Source: Vulcanimicrobiota bacterium
Lineage (GTDB): Bacteria > Pseudomonadota > Gammaproteobacteria > Xanthomonadales > Rhodanobacteraceae
NCBI GenBank assembly: GCA_903970555.1
Contig: CAJCJD010000105.1
Coordinates: forward strand, 1-53,730
Direction: 5' to 3'
Length of the DNA: 53,730 nucleotides
The position numbers and the translations under genes were made by a program. Shown one piece after another: positions 1-8,542 of this stretch. The first letter of the stretch is position 1, and every line of letters begins with the position of its first letter. Under the pieces are notes generated by a model. It was given only the letters and a program-made list of their open reading frames with translations. It was not told the origin of the DNA and ran no database searches.

Positions 1-1
1 G

Positions 2-268
2 AGTGCGGCGCTGGATCTTTCCGGGCGTCCGTATTTCGTTTTCGAAGGCGATTTTCCACGTGAACGGGTCGGTGATGTGCCGACCGAACTGGTGCCGCAC
101 TTCTTTCGTTCGCTATGCGACACACTGGGAGCGAACTTGCATCTTGCCGTGAAGGGCGAAAACGCACATCACATGGTCGAAGCCTGCTTCAAGGTTACTG
201 CGCGTGTCTTGCGCCAGGCGATCCGCCGCGAAGGCGATGAGTTGCCAAGCACCAAGGGATCGCTGTAA
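2..268 (+). CDS. hisB: HisB C-terminal part (imidazoleglycerol-phosphate dehydratase), cut by window edge
   Basis: The reading frame is open from base 2 and stops with TAA at 266-268, so only the last 88 residues are present. They match the end of the imidazoleglycerol-phosphate dehydratase domain, with the family segments [10 protein letters not shown] and [14 protein letters not shown]. The HxxHxxE-type histidines of the second segment are part of the Mn-binding active site. The enzyme dehydrates imidazole glycerol phosphate in histidine synthesis. In Xanthomonadales HisB is normally fused to a histidinol-phosphatase domain, but that part lies outside the window. The stop overlaps the hisH start codon (TAATG), so the two are translationally coupled. 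Confidence 0.93.
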   Translation, partial: SAALDLSGRPYFVFEGDFPRERVGDVPTELVPHFFRSLCDTLGANLHLAVKGENAHHMVEACFKVTARVLRQAIRREGDELPSTKGSL

Positions 269-858
269 TGAGCGTGGTTCTGGTCGATGCCGGTGGCACT
301 AATATCGGGTCGGTACGCTACGCCTTGCAGCGGCTCGGTGTCGACGCCTCGCTAACGGCTGATGCGTCACAGATTCGATCTGCCGACAAGGTTATTTTGC
401 CTGGCGTAGGTGCGGCGTCCCCCGGCATGGCGAGGCTGCGTGAGCTACAGTTGGTCGATGTGATACGTTCATTGACGCAGCCTGTGCTTGGTGTGTGTTT
501 GGGAATGCAGCTGCTTTGCACGCATTCGGAAGAAAGCGACACGGATTGTCTGGGTGTTATTCCGGCCGATGTGTCCCGCTTTCGCGAGGCACCTGGCTTC
601 TGTGTTCCGCATATGGGTTGGAACCGTTTATCGTCGGCCGCGAAACATCCCTTGCTCAAGAATCTGGAAGAGGGCGATTGGGCGTACTTCGTGCATAGTT
701 ACGCTGTTCCAATCGGTAACTACACACTTGCAAGCACGGACTACGGCAGCGGTTTTTCTTCGATCATCGCTAGCGGAAATTTCCACGGCATGCAGTTTCA
801 CCCGGAGCGCTCGGCCAGCGTTGGCGCCAAGCTACTGAAGAATTTTCTCGAGCTATGA
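268..858 (+). CDS. hisH: Imidazole glycerol phosphate synthase, glutaminase subunit HisH
   Basis: Class I glutamine amidotransferase of 196 residues, the usual length. It supplies ammonia from glutamine to HisF for making IGP and AICAR. The catalytic triad is visible: Cys77 in the nucleophile elbow GVCLGMQ, and His178 and Glu180 in MQFHPE. The oxyanion segment PGVGAASPGM is near residues 45-54. The ATG overlaps the hisB stop by one base, and the TGA overlaps the hisA start (ATGA). This fits one polycistronic his message with tight coupling. Confidence 0.97.
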   Translation: MSVVLVDAGGTNIGSVRYALQRLGVDASLTADASQIRSADKVILPGVGAASPGMARLRELQLVDVIRSLTQPVLGVCLGMQLLCTHSEESDTDCLGVIPADVSRFREAPGFCVPHMGWNRLSSAAKHPLLKNLEEGDWAYFVHSYAVPIGNYTLASTDYGSGFSSIIASGNFHGMQFHPERSASVGAKLLKNFLEL

Positions 859-1583
859 CTTTTGAAGTGATCCCTGCTATCGATCTGCGCAGTGGCCAGG
901 TGGTTCGCCTGCGCCAGGGCGATTACGCGCAGGAAACTCGTTACGAAACCGATCCACTCGTGCTTGCCAAGCGCTATGCCGACACCGGTGCGCGCTGGCT
1001 GCACGTGGTTGATTTGGATGGTGCGCGCGCTGGCGATATGGCCAACCTTGCCGTTATCGAAGCGCTCGCGAAAATCGATATGAATGTTCAAGCCGGTGGC
1101 GGCGTGCGTACGGAAGACGATGTGCATCGCCTATTCGCTGCCGGTGTGACGCGCGTGGTAGTGGGCAGTGCAGCCATCCGTAATCCCGAACGTGTTGCTG
1201 GCTGGCTGAAAGATCATGGTGCGGAGCGATTCACCATTGCGCTCGATACACGTTGGCGTGACGAACGATGGAGTCTTCCCAGCGCAGGTTGGACCGAAGA
1301 CGAGGCGCGTACGCTAGATGAACTGGCACCGTGGTTCGCTGAGCAAGGTGCGCGTCATCTCCTGTGCACGGATATCGACCGTGATGGCATGTTGGCCGGC
1401 TTCAATCTCGATCTTTATCGACATTTGGCAAAAGCTGTTCCGCAGCTTGCTGTACAGGCATCCGGCGGCGTGCGTTCACTCGACGATATCCGTGCCGCAC
1501 GCGAAGCAGGAGCGAAAGGCGTAATCCTTGGTCGCGCCTTGTTGGAAGGGCGGTTCACGCTGCAGGACGCGTTGGCATGCTGA
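855..1583 (+). CDS. hisA: HisA, ProFAR isomerase
   Basis: 1-(5-phosphoribosyl)-5-[(5-phosphoribosylamino)methylideneamino]imidazole-4-carboxamide isomerase, 242 residues, a (beta/alpha)8 barrel. It performs the Amadori rearrangement before the HisHF step. The general base Asp10 lies in [12 protein letters not shown], and the second catalytic Asp in [10 protein letters not shown]. The phosphate-binding glycines VQAGGGVR and VQASGGVRS mark the two half-barrels of this internally duplicated fold. The start overlaps the hisH stop by 4 bp, and the gene end overlaps hisF by 7 bp. Confidence 0.97.
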   Translation: MTFEVIPAIDLRSGQVVRLRQGDYAQETRYETDPLVLAKRYADTGARWLHVVDLDGARAGDMANLAVIEALAKIDMNVQAGGGVRTEDDVHRLFAAGVTRVVVGSAAIRNPERVAGWLKDHGAERFTIALDTRWRDERWSLPSAGWTEDEARTLDELAPWFAEQGARHLLCTDIDRDGMLAGFNLDLYRHLAKAVPQLAVQASGGVRSLDDIRAAREAGAKGVILGRALLEGRFTLQDALAC

Positions 1584-2368
1584 GTCGTCGCATCATTCCT
1601 TGCCTGGACGTGCGCGATGGCAAAGTGGTGAAGGGCGTGCGTTTTCGCGACCACGTCGTGATGGGCGAAATCGTCGAACTCGCTTTGCGTTACCGCGACG
1701 AAGGCGCCGACGAACTGGTGTTCTACGACATCACCGCAAGCCCGGAAGGTCGCAGCGTAGATCGTGGCTGGGTCGAACGGGTCGCACGTGTGATCGACAT
1801 TCCGTTTTGCGTGGCAGGCGGCATCCGTTCGGTGGAGGAAGCTCGTGCTGTCTTGCATGCCGGCGCGGACAAGATTTCGGTGAACTCACCTGCGCTCGAA
1901 CGCCCCGAGCTGATCGACGAATTGGCCGCCGCTTTCGGTGTGCAGTGTGTGGTGGTTGGCATCGATTCGATGCGTGATGCGGACGGTGAATGGCGCGTGC
2001 GCCAGTACACGGGCGATCCCTCAAAGACGCGTTCGCTATCGCGCGGCACGCTGGAATGGATGATCGAAGCGCAGCGACGTGGCGCGGGCGAGATCGTGCT
2101 CAACTGCATGGACAGCGACGGTGTTCGCAAGGGGTATGATCTGGAGCAGCTTACCGCTGCGCGCGAGGTTTGCAGCGTGCCACTGATTGCCTCTGGTGGC
2201 GCCGGCGCAATGGAACATTTTCGCGATGCCTTCACGCAAGCCGGGGTCGATGGCGCGTTGGCCGCCAGCGTTTTTCACAGCGGCGCGATGGCGATACCCG
2301 AACTGAAAGGTTATCTGCAGCAACAAGGTGTCGTAGTTCGCCTGCAGGAGATGGCTGCCAATGAATGA
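1577..2368 (+). CDS. hisF: Imidazole glycerol phosphate synthase, cyclase subunit HisF
   Basis: Cyclase subunit of 263 residues that uses ammonia channelled from HisH to close the imidazole ring, releasing IGP and AICAR. Asp11 is in the N-terminal [15 protein letters not shown], and the second catalytic Asp lies in [10 protein letters not shown]. The phosphate loops are CVAGGIRS and [12 protein letters not shown]. The start overlaps the end of hisA by 7 bp, and the last codons overlap the start of hisIE, so the gene order H-A-F-IE is fully nested. Confidence 0.97.
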   Translation: MLSRRIIPCLDVRDGKVVKGVRFRDHVVMGEIVELALRYRDEGADELVFYDITASPEGRSVDRGWVERVARVIDIPFCVAGGIRSVEEARAVLHAGADKISVNSPALERPELIDELAAAFGVQCVVVGIDSMRDADGEWRVRQYTGDPSKTRSLSRGTLEWMIEAQRRGAGEIVLNCMDSDGVRKGYDLEQLTAAREVCSVPLIASGGAGAMEHFRDAFTQAGVDGALAASVFHSGAMAIPELKGYLQQQGVVVRLQEMAANE

Positions 2369-2978
2369 CACGACAAACGATTTCAGCCGGCTCGATTGGG
2401 CCAAATCGGGTGGCCTTTTGCCTGCGATCGTCCAGCACTGGCTCACCGGTGAAGTGCTGATGCTTGGCTACATGAATGCCGACGCGTTGGCGCAGACGCA
2501 GGCGATAGGAAAGGTGACGTTCTACAGCCGCAGCAAACAGCGTCTCTGGACCAAGGGCGAAAGTTCTGGTCATGCGCTGGTGTTGAAATCGATTCGTGTG
2601 GATTGCGATGCCGACACCTTGCTTGTGCAGGCCGATCCCCGTGGTCCGACCTGTCACTTTGGAACCACCAGCTGTTTCGGCGATGAGGTGCGGCCGCCGC
2701 TCGGCTTTCTCGCTGAGCTAGATACGTTAGTGGCAAGCAGAAAGGCCGAACTGCCCGAAGGCAGTTACACCACGCAATTGTTCAACAGCGGTACGCGGCG
2801 AATCGCGCAAAAGGTCGGCGAGGAAGGCGTAGAGACGGCGCTTGCTGCCGTCACACAGGGCGATGACGAGTTATTGGGTGAAGCAGCCGACCTGATTTTT
2901 CACCTTACGGTATTGCTGCGAGCTCGCGGCTTTGGGCTCGCGGACGTGACGCGAGTGCTGCTCAGGCGACACTCGTAG
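2361..2978 (+). CDS. hisI: HisIE, phosphoribosyl-AMP cyclohydrolase / phosphoribosyl-ATP pyrophosphatase
   Basis: Fused enzyme of 205 residues catalysing steps 2 and 3 of histidine synthesis. Residues 1 to about 110 are the HisI cyclohydrolase, with the metal-binding stretch [17 protein letters not shown] and the cysteines of [14 protein letters not shown]. Residues from about 118 on are the HisE MazG-like helical pyrophosphohydrolase, with [10 protein letters not shown] and the acidic helix [14 protein letters not shown]. The ATG is inside the last codons of hisF. This is the last gene of the operon. Its stop directly abuts the stop of the convergent minus-strand peptidase gene (2978/2979), leaving no room for a classical terminator. 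Confidence 0.96.
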   Translation: MNDTTNDFSRLDWAKSGGLLPAIVQHWLTGEVLMLGYMNADALAQTQAIGKVTFYSRSKQRLWTKGESSGHALVLKSIRVDCDADTLLVQADPRGPTCHFGTTSCFGDEVRPPLGFLAELDTLVASRKAELPEGSYTTQLFNSGTRRIAQKVGEEGVETALAAVTQGDDELLGEAADLIFHLTVLLRARGFGLADVTRVLLRRHS

Positions 2979-4028
2979 TCATCGGTCTGGAGATTGTTGA
3001 GCAGCGGTAGGCGCACTGCTTGCTGAAGCCGGCGGCGGTGAAAACGGTACGGCCTCACCTGGCTTGATGTCCTTACGCCACGAGGCAAGTTGCTGCACGA
3101 TACCTTCGCCGATATTGATCTGTGGCTGGGATGGCGTGAGCTTGTCTTTCTTTTCCCAGGTGTCGATATCGGCTTTCGCATATTGGAAGGCATCGACGAA
3201 ATCGTCTGTGCGGTTCATCGCGTCGACCAGCCAAGCCTTGCCGAAGTAGGTGATATCGGAATCGCTGCCGCAACCGAAGGAACTGCGATCGGTGCGCGCA
3301 GCCGTCAGTATCAACGTGCCGGGGCCTTGCAAATCCGGTATGAAGCCGCCGGAGTAGCACGCGTTGACCACCACCACTTTCCACTTGAACGGATGCTTCT
3401 TGAGAATGCTGGCAAGGTCAGGTGCGCCGATCTGATCCAGGGGTAACGGATCCATATCGACCAGCAGGTTGTGGTCCTCGTCGCCGTGGGACGTCATGTA
3501 GACCACAAGGATGTCTTGATCCGTCTTCATGACACCGGCCAGGCCGTCCAGTGCGTTCTCGAGATTGCTCCAATCGGCGAGCGGATGGGTTTGCAATGTG
3601 CTCGGGTTGTTTTCTAACACCAGCGCATGGGCCGTCGGGCCGAAGCGTTGAGTGAAAAGTTGCGCGGCGTATTCGGCCTCGTTGCGAAACACATCTTCAC
3701 CGCCATCGCCAGCAAAGGCGACCAGGTAAAGATTGGTCTTGTCGGGGACGCGCGGTGTAAGTTTCGCCAATGCTTCGTGCATCATTGTCGGCTGCGCGTA
3801 GACGACCTCTTCTGGCGAGGGTGCTTTGCTCGGCCAGTTGTCATTGCTGTCGCTATCGTCGGTGTCACTGCTCGAACTGCCGGCGACGGCGGGCGTGATG
3901 CCGTTTACCGTGCCGGTGCTGGCTGTGCTACTCGGCGTCGGTTGGACGTGCGACGAGTGCCCGTTAACCAACATCATCAGCAGCACGCCGGCGGCGAAAG
4001 CGAGCAGGGCGGTCAATGCGATGCGCAT
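2979..4028 (-). CDS. Membrane-anchored caspase-like (C13/legumain clan CD) peptidase
   Basis: 349-residue protein with one N-terminal hydrophobic segment (about 4-21), then a low-complexity Ser/Thr/Asp linker (about 26-70), so it is probably anchored in the inner membrane with its body in the periplasm. The core looks like peptidase family C13. A strand ending in VYMTSHGDED carries the probable catalytic His181, and VVVVNACYSGGF carries the probable nucleophile Cys224. That is the His-Gly / Ala-Cys pattern of clan CD. Substrate unknown. The C-terminal tail is Pro/Ala/Ser rich. The gene starts 9 bp after the mtnC stop, so it is likely co-transcribed with mtnC, although no functional link is known. 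Confidence 0.82.
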   Translation of the reverse strand: MRIALTALLAFAAGVLLMMLVNGHSSHVQPTPSSTASTGTVNGITPAVAGSSSSDTDDSDSNDNWPSKAPSPEEVVYAQPTMMHEALAKLTPRVPDKTNLYLVAFAGDGGEDVFRNEAEYAAQLFTQRFGPTAHALVLENNPSTLQTHPLADWSNLENALDGLAGVMKTDQDILVVYMTSHGDEDHNLLVDMDPLPLDQIGAPDLASILKKHPFKWKVVVVNACYSGGFIPDLQGPGTLILTAARTDRSSFGCGSDSDITYFGKAWLVDAMNRTDDFVDAFQYAKADIDTWEKKDKLTPSQPQINIGEGIVQQLASWRKDIKPGEAVPFSPPPASASSAPTAAQQSPDR

Positions 4029-4037
4029 GAAGGAAAC

Positions 4038-4724
4038 TCAGGGCTGGATGGTGTTGAAGTCGGTATGGGCCGGGTGTTTGGCCTTGGCCGGTACGGTCAG
4101 CGGTGGCCGCAGCAGCCAAGCTGTTCGTAGACCGGCGGCCGCAGCGGCATCCAGCTCTTCCACGATATCGGAGAGGAACAAGATGTGCTCAGGGCGCTCG
4201 CCGATGGCCTCCGCGATACGCTCATAGGAGCCCTTATCCCGCTTGGGGCCGGTCTCTGTATCGAAATAACCGGAGAACAGGTGCGAGAGGTCTCCGGCGT
4301 CGCTGTAGCGGAAAAACAGCTTCTGCGCCGGCACGGAGCCCGAGGAGTAAACGTACAGGTGCAAGCCTTCGCCGCGCCAGGCATGCAGGCGCGCGGCGAC
4401 TTCGGGATACATGTGGGCGCGGTATTCGCCGGCTTCGTAGCCATCCTTCCAGATCATGCCCTGCAGCGCTTTCAGCGCCGTGGATTTGCGGTCTTCGTCG
4501 ATCCAGCGCAGCAAGAGTTCGATCACTTCCTGCCGGCTCGCCTCGACGTAACCGGCTTCCTTCGTCGCTTCGTGCAGCCAATGCTGGACATCGGGATGAT
4601 CGGCATGCGTCTCGATGTAAGCGGGCAGTCGCTTGCGCGCATACGGAAACAGCACGTCCTTGACGAAGCTGATCGAGCTGGTGGTTCCTTCGATGTCGGT
4701 GAGGACGGCGCGAATGACGGTCAT
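4038..4724 (-). CDS. mtnC: MtnC, bifunctional enolase-phosphatase E1
   Basis: HAD-superfamily enzyme of 228 residues in the methionine salvage pathway. It enolises 2,3-diketo-5-methylthiopentyl-1-phosphate and removes the phosphate to give the acireductone. The HAD nucleophile is Asp10 in [10 protein letters not shown]. The typical MtnC continuation [11 protein letters not shown] follows, then the Ser/Lys loop [12 protein letters not shown] and the acidic motif IL in [12 protein letters not shown]. It is separated from mtnD by 141 bp containing a strong terminator, so it probably has its own promoter. The downstream gene is the C13 peptidase. Confidence 0.96.
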   Translation of the reverse strand: MTVIRAVLTDIEGTTSSISFVKDVLFPYARKRLPAYIETHADHPDVQHWLHEATKEAGYVEASRQEVIELLLRWIDEDRKSTALKALQGMIWKDGYEAGEYRAHMYPEVAARLHAWRGEGLHLYVYSSGSVPAQKLFFRYSDAGDLSHLFSGYFDTETGPKRDKGSYERIAEAIGERPEHILFLSDIVEELDAAAAAGLRTAWLLRPPLTVPAKAKHPAHTDFNTIQP

Positions 4725-4801
4725 GGGGGTGATCAGGGAAGCTGGTCCCCAAGCTTAACTCGCTCCCCCCGTTGCGCAAGCGTCAAGTTCTTGAAACACG
4801 T

Positions 4802-4835
4802 AAAAAAAGTGAGCCCCGGCACGTTGCCGGGGCTC
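4802..4835 (-). terminator. Rho-independent terminator after mtnBD
   Basis: Perfect 11-bp stem (arms 4811-4821 and 4825-4835) with a 3-nt loop. On the minus strand it is followed by a run of seven T (complement of 4802-4808). It lies just past the mtnD stop, so it should end or attenuate the mtnB-mtnD message before mtnC. Confidence 0.9.
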
Positions 4836-4865
4836 GCCTTGATACGTGGCTAGGGCCTGGAGGCG

Positions 4866-5426
4866 CTAGGCGGCGGTCGCCAGCGGTTTCATGCGTGGGA
4901 ACTGCTCGGCGATGTCCGAGCCGGTGAAGTTGGCGACCCAGCCTTCCTTGTTGGTGAACAAGCGGATCGCCACGAAGTAGGGCGCCTCGCTCATGTCGAA
5001 CCAGTGGCGGGTGCCGTCGGGCACGCCGATCAGGTCGCCCTGTTCGCACAGCACATCGTAGACCTTGTCCTGGATATGCAGGGTGAACTGGCCGGCTCCG
5101 GCGACGAAGAAACGCACCTCGTCCTCGCTGTGCGTGTGCTCGCTGAGAAACTTCTGGCGCAGGGTTGCGCGATCCGGGTGGTCGGGCGTCAGGCTGATCA
5201 CGTCGACCGATTGATAGCCTTCTTCGCTCATCAAGCGATCGATGTCGTGACGGTAGGCGGCGATGACCTGCTCCTGGCTGGAGCCAGGTACGACAGGCTG
5301 GCTGGCTTCCCATTGCTCGAAGCGCACGCCAACCTTGGCCAGCTCGCGCGCGATCCCCGCGTGATCCTCATGCACCGAAGACGGATTCTGCGGTTGTTCC
5401 GCATTGAAAATGCGCAAGCGACTCAT
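4866..5426 (-). CDS. mtnD: MtnD, acireductone dioxygenase
   Basis: Cupin metalloenzyme of 186 residues that oxidises the acireductone to the 2-keto acid precursor of methionine (Fe form) or, with Ni, to an off-pathway product with CO. All four metal ligands of the family are present: His97, His99 and Glu103 in [10 protein letters not shown], and His141 in DGTRHWFDM. The ATG overlaps the mtnB stop by 4 bp, so the two are coupled. It is followed on the minus strand by a strong terminator. Confidence 0.97.
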   Translation of the reverse strand: MSRLRIFNAEQPQNPSSVHEDHAGIARELAKVGVRFEQWEASQPVVPGSSQEQVIAAYRHDIDRLMSEEGYQSVDVISLTPDHPDRATLRQKFLSEHTHSEDEVRFFVAGAGQFTLHIQDKVYDVLCEQGDLIGVPDGTRHWFDMSEAPYFVAIRLFTNKEGWVANFTGSDIAEQFPRMKPLATAA

Positions 5427-6070
5427 GCGTTCAACCTCCTTAGGTCGAGTTCACAGCCAAGCAAAAATTCCAGCGCTTCGAGATGACGCTGCGCTTCGGC
5501 CATATCGCGGCCCCAGGTATAGATACCGTGGCCGTTGATCAGATAAGCGTGCAAGGGCTTGCCGGCATCGATCCAGGCATCCACCTTCGCCACCAATTCG
5601 GGCATGTGCTGAGTGTTGGGAAAAACCGGAATATCCAACGTGCTTTCGTGCGTCGTATGGCCGCGAATGGCTTTCTGCAATTCCCAGCCTTGCAGGTTGA
5701 TCACGCCATCTTTCGCGAACAGACGCGATGCGACGCTTTGTGTGCGCGAATGCGTATGCAGGACGGCATTTATGTCCGGCCAACGTCGATAGACCTGTGT
5801 GTGCAGTTCGGTCTCGGCGCTCGGGCGCGATTCTGTGCCAACGGCTTTGCCGTCCATATCCACCAGCATGATGTCATCGCGACCGAGCTTGCCTTTGTCG
5901 CGTCCGGAAATCGTGATGGCGGCGTGATCGGCATCCACGCGCATGGAGAAGTTGCTGCTGGTGGCCGGCGTCCAGCCTTGCTGCGCCAACTCCCGCGCGG
6001 CAGTGGCGATCGCGTCTGCGCGCTCGTGGAAAAGCGCTGCGGAAATGGAGGATGGCAAGACTTGGCTCAT
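5423..6070 (-). CDS. mtnB: MtnB, methylthioribulose-1-phosphate dehydratase
   Basis: Class II aldolase/adducin-fold Zn enzyme of 215 residues, which dehydrates 5-methylthioribulose-1-phosphate. The zinc histidines His105 and His107 are in [10 protein letters not shown], and a third lies in NGHGIYTWG near the C-terminus. The catalytic Glu is in [11 protein letters not shown]. First gene of the mtnBD unit. The divergent neighbour is the HiPIP gene, with 155 bp between the two start codons. A -10-like TATAGT can be read on the minus strand near 6100, but no clear -35 accompanies it. Confidence 0.96.
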   Translation of the reverse strand: MSQVLPSSISAALFHERADAIATAARELAQQGWTPATSSNFSMRVDADHAAITISGRDKGKLGRDDIMLVDMDGKAVGTESRPSAETELHTQVYRRWPDINAVLHTHSRTQSVASRLFAKDGVINLQGWELQKAIRGHTTHESTLDIPVFPNTQHMPELVAKVDAWIDAGKPLHAYLINGHGIYTWGRDMAEAQRHLEALEFLLGCELDLRRLNA

Positions 6071-6225
6071 GGCAAATGGACGTCCAAACGATGCGTGACT
6101 ATAACATGGGGGCTAAAAACGGTAATGCGAGTTATTCGCGAAGGGCTTCTGGCGGGTCTTGCGGAGTTACGATACCGGCAGAATCGCCGCGTTCTGGCGG
6201 CGGACAAACCGTGATGGGGATTGTT

Positions 6226-6558
6226 ATGTCCAGGCATGAAGATATCGAGTCACGTCGTCGTTTCCTCAAGCTTGCCGCCGGTGGCGCTGCCGCCGCGGCG
6301 CTGGTTGCAGGGCTGCCGCGCGTCGCACGTGCGGACGATCTGCCGCATGTCTCCGAATCCGATCCCACCGCCAAGGCGCTGGGTTACGTCGAGGATGCCT
6401 CGACGACCAAGGATCCCAAACACACAGCGGGCAACTCCTGCGCCAACTGCCAGTTCTACTCAGGTGGCCCGACAGGTTACGGTCCGTGCCAGTTGTTCCC
6501 AGGTAAATCGGTGAGTGCGAAAGGTTGGTGCATCTCGCACACCACCAAGAAAGCCTGA
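6226..6558 (+). CDS. High-potential iron-sulfur protein (HiPIP), Tat-exported
   Basis: 110-residue periplasmic electron carrier. The N-terminus is a twin-arginine signal: SRRRFLKLAAGG around residues 9-20, a hydrophobic Ala-rich stretch, and a likely cleavage after ARA near residue 36. The mature part has the four cysteines that bind a [4Fe-4S] cluster (Cys72, Cys75, Cys88, Cys102) in the HiPIP spacing CxxC-x12-C-x13-C. The frame is open upstream to 6052, but the ATG at 6226 is chosen because it directly precedes the Tat motif and has GGGGA five bases upstream. HiPIPs usually feed electrons to terminal oxidases or reductases; no partner is adjacent here. Confidence 0.94.
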   Translation: MSRHEDIESRRRFLKLAAGGAAAAALVAGLPRVARADDLPHVSESDPTAKALGYVEDASTTKDPKHTAGNSCANCQFYSGGPTGYGPCQLFPGKSVSAKGWCISHTTKKA

Positions 6559-6584
6559 CGCGCAAATCTCAACGCGTTTCAACG

Positions 6585-6610
6585 GAGGCCGGCCTAGTGT
6601 CGGCCTCTTT
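6585..6610 (+). terminator. Probable terminator after the HiPIP gene
   Basis: A 7-bp GC-rich stem (6585-6591 with 6601-6607) and a 9-nt loop lie 26 bp after the HiPIP stop, followed by TTT. The T-run is short, so this is a modest terminator. Confidence 0.6.
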
Positions 6611-6657
6611 GCGTATGCGCACACAAGCAGAGTCAGGCATTTCTTTTTAGGAACGAA

Positions 6658-6690
6658 CAAAAGAAAAACGCCTGTAAGGGACAGGCGTTT
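6658..6690 (-). terminator. Strong intrinsic terminator (minus strand)
   Basis: A perfect 10-bp stem (6681-6690 with 6666-6675) and a 5-nt loop are followed on the minus strand by a T-rich tail: TTT within the arm, then TTCTTTT. It terminates the candidate small RNA and/or read-through from the permease gene ending at 7008. Confidence 0.85.
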
Positions 6691-6853
6691 GATAAAAAAC
6701 GAAGGGGTGTTGCTGAAAGTGCTACCCGGACGCGTCAGGCTGAGGAGCTGACTCGCCTGACGCGCCGGGTCGCGATCCGGGGCCCACTGCCAAGTGATCT
6801 ACCCACGGGCTGGTGATGATACTCCGGTTGCTCGGAGTGGGGCGAACCGCGAT
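6660..6853 (-). ncRNA. Candidate structured small RNA (family not recognised)
   Basis: Between the convergent HiPIP and permease genes lies about 190 bp of dense secondary structure in the minus orientation. It begins just after an AT-rich tract with a -10-like TATAAA (6865 to 6860). A first extended stem can form between about 6835-6854 and 6775-6793. A hairpin ACTCCG/CGGAGT (loop at 6828-6833) competes with it. A second, very strong stem pairs 6754-6769 with 6723-6739, with one bulge. It ends at a strong intrinsic terminator. No tmRNA, RNase P, SRP or tRNA signature was seen, and the gene context is not that of 6S RNA. A permease 3'-UTR is the alternative reading. Confidence 0.5.
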
Positions 6854-7007
6854 CGGAAATTTATAGCGGGCGATTAATTTATTGTTTTATATCAATGACT
6901 TAGTCGAAATTTTCGAGATGTAACTTTCAAGTCATTAAAAGACCGTTCGCTACACGTTCAATGTAATTCAATGCCATTGAGGCCAATTCGCCGAAGGTCG
7001 CCGAAAA

Positions 7008-8465
7008 TCAGCTCTTCGCTGAGCTATTGGCAAGACGCAGGCGACTATGGCGAACCCCATAGGCGAAATAAATCGCAAAGCCGAGCACGGTCCAGAGGAG
7101 CATCAGGGCCCAATTGAACCAGTCCATGGTGTACAGCAGGGCCAGGCAGCTAAGTACGCCCGCCGTGCACGTGAAGGGCGCCCACGGCACGCGAAACGTG
7201 CGCGGTAGTTCCGGTGATGTGTAGCGAAGGATCAGCACGCCAGCGCACACGGCGACGAAGGCGATCAGCGTACCCATCGACGTGAGGTTCGTTAGGAGAT
7301 CCAGCGGGAACACCGCTGCGAGCGCGGCGATGCCGACACCAGTGATGACGGTATTTACATGGGGCGTGCGATGACGCGGATGGATGCGATTGAAGATCGG
7401 CGGCAGCAGGCCATCGCGCGACATGATCATGAAGATGCGTGGTTGCGCGATGATCATCACCAGGATGACCGAAGACAGACCGATAAGCGCGCCAACTTCG
7501 ATCCACGGGCGCAGCCAGTTGAGTTCGGCATGAGCACGAATGGCGGTGACCACCGGCTCGTCGGTGCCCAGCAAGTTGTAAGGGATCAAGCCGGTCAGCA
7601 CGGCAGCCATAGCCAGGTACAGCACGGTGCAGATCACCAACGAAACAAGTGTGCCGAACGGCAGGTCGCGCTGAGGGTTCTTACATTCCTGAGCTGCTGT
7701 CGATGTTGCTTCGAAACCGATGTAAGCGAAGAACACCATCGCCGCGCCGCGAAAGATGCCGTCCCATCCGTATTTGTGATTGCCCTGCGGTGCCGGAATG
7801 AACGGGTGCCAGTTGGCCGGATTCACATAACGATAGCCGGCGACCACTACCACGATGATCAGGCCCACCTTGAGTACCACCATTGCCAGGTTGATGCCGG
7901 TCGATTCGCGGATACCGACGTAGCACACCCAGGTCAGCGCCAGTACGATCATGACGGCGGGAAGATTGATCAGGTGTCCCGTCGATACAAGCGCCCCGTT
8001 GGTATACGCGAACGGCGCGTCGGTGAATTCAACAGGCAAATGGATATGGCAGCTATCGAGCAGGCTGGTGAAATATCCGGTCCAACTCGCTGCCACGGCC
8101 GATGCCGAGATGCCGTATTCCAACACCATGTTCCAGCCGATGAACCACGCCGTCGCTTCGCCGAGCGTGGCATACGCGTAGGAATAGGAGCTGCCGGAGA
8201 TCGGGATCAGTGTGGCGAATTCGGAATAGCACAGCGCCGTAAAGCCGCTGCAGATGGCCGCCAGGATGAAAGAGATCAGCACGGCCGGCCCGGCGTGTTC
8301 TGCTGCAGCCTGCCCGGTTACAACGAAAATACCGCTACCGATCACCGCACCGATGCCCAGCGCCGTAATGCCCCAGGGGCCCAGCGTTCGCCGCAGGCTC
8401 GGGCCATGAGAGCTGTCGGCATCGTCGGAAAAATCAGTTTTGCGGGCGAATAACTGCTTGAGCAT
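7008..8465 (-). CDS. APC-superfamily cationic amino acid permease (first of a tandem pair)
   Basis: 485-residue integral membrane protein with about 12 hydrophobic segments. The consensus first helix is GITALGIGAVIGSGIFVVTG, with the unwound GSGIF substrate motif, followed by GPAVLISFI and FIGWNMVLEYGIS. This matches the CAT/YfnA-like amino-acid permease branch of the APC superfamily. It probably takes up amino acids by proton symport; the exact substrate cannot be read. The frame runs open to 8708, but the start is set at 8465: it has a GGAAG site just upstream, and the extra residues overlap the next gene. It is paralogous to the neighbour at 8543-10027. Confidence 0.9.
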   Translation of the reverse strand: MLKQLFARKTDFSDDADSSHGPSLRRTLGPWGITALGIGAVIGSGIFVVTGQAAAEHAGPAVLISFILAAICSGFTALCYSEFATLIPISGSSYSYAYATLGEATAWFIGWNMVLEYGISASAVAASWTGYFTSLLDSCHIHLPVEFTDAPFAYTNGALVSTGHLINLPAVMIVLALTWVCYVGIRESTGINLAMVVLKVGLIIVVVVAGYRYVNPANWHPFIPAPQGNHKYGWDGIFRGAAMVFFAYIGFEATSTAAQECKNPQRDLPFGTLVSLVICTVLYLAMAAVLTGLIPYNLLGTDEPVVTAIRAHAELNWLRPWIEVGALIGLSSVILVMIIAQPRIFMIMSRDGLLPPIFNRIHPRHRTPHVNTVITGVGIAALAAVFPLDLLTNLTSMGTLIAFVAVCAGVLILRYTSPELPRTFRVPWAPFTCTAGVLSCLALLYTMDWFNWALMLLWTVLGFAIYFAYGVRHSRLRLANSSAKS

Positions 8466-8484
8466 AAAGCTTCCGGAAATGAAG

Positions 8485-8509
8485 CCGGCACGGTGTTCTA
8501 CCGTGCCGG
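8485..8509 (-). other. Hairpin between the two tandem permease genes
   Basis: A perfect 10-bp stem CCGGCACGGT/ACCGTGCCGG (8485-8494, 8500-8509) with a 5-nt loop, about 20 bases before the start codon of the downstream permease and 33 bases after the stop of the upstream one. There is no T-run on the minus strand. It may be a weak attenuator or an mRNA-processing or stability element that sets different expression of the two transporters. Confidence 0.55.
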
Positions 8510-8542
8510 ACAGGGGCTTACTCAATGATGCGGCATACGGCG

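Noticed and set aside
6660..6865. 6S RNA, tmRNA, RNase P RNA or SRP RNA as identity of the structured region
   Set aside because: The diagnostic conserved segments of tmRNA, RNase P and SRP RNA were not found. The neighbours are not zapA and the 5-formyltetrahydrofolate cyclo-ligase gene usual for 6S, although 6S cannot be fully excluded without a covariance search.
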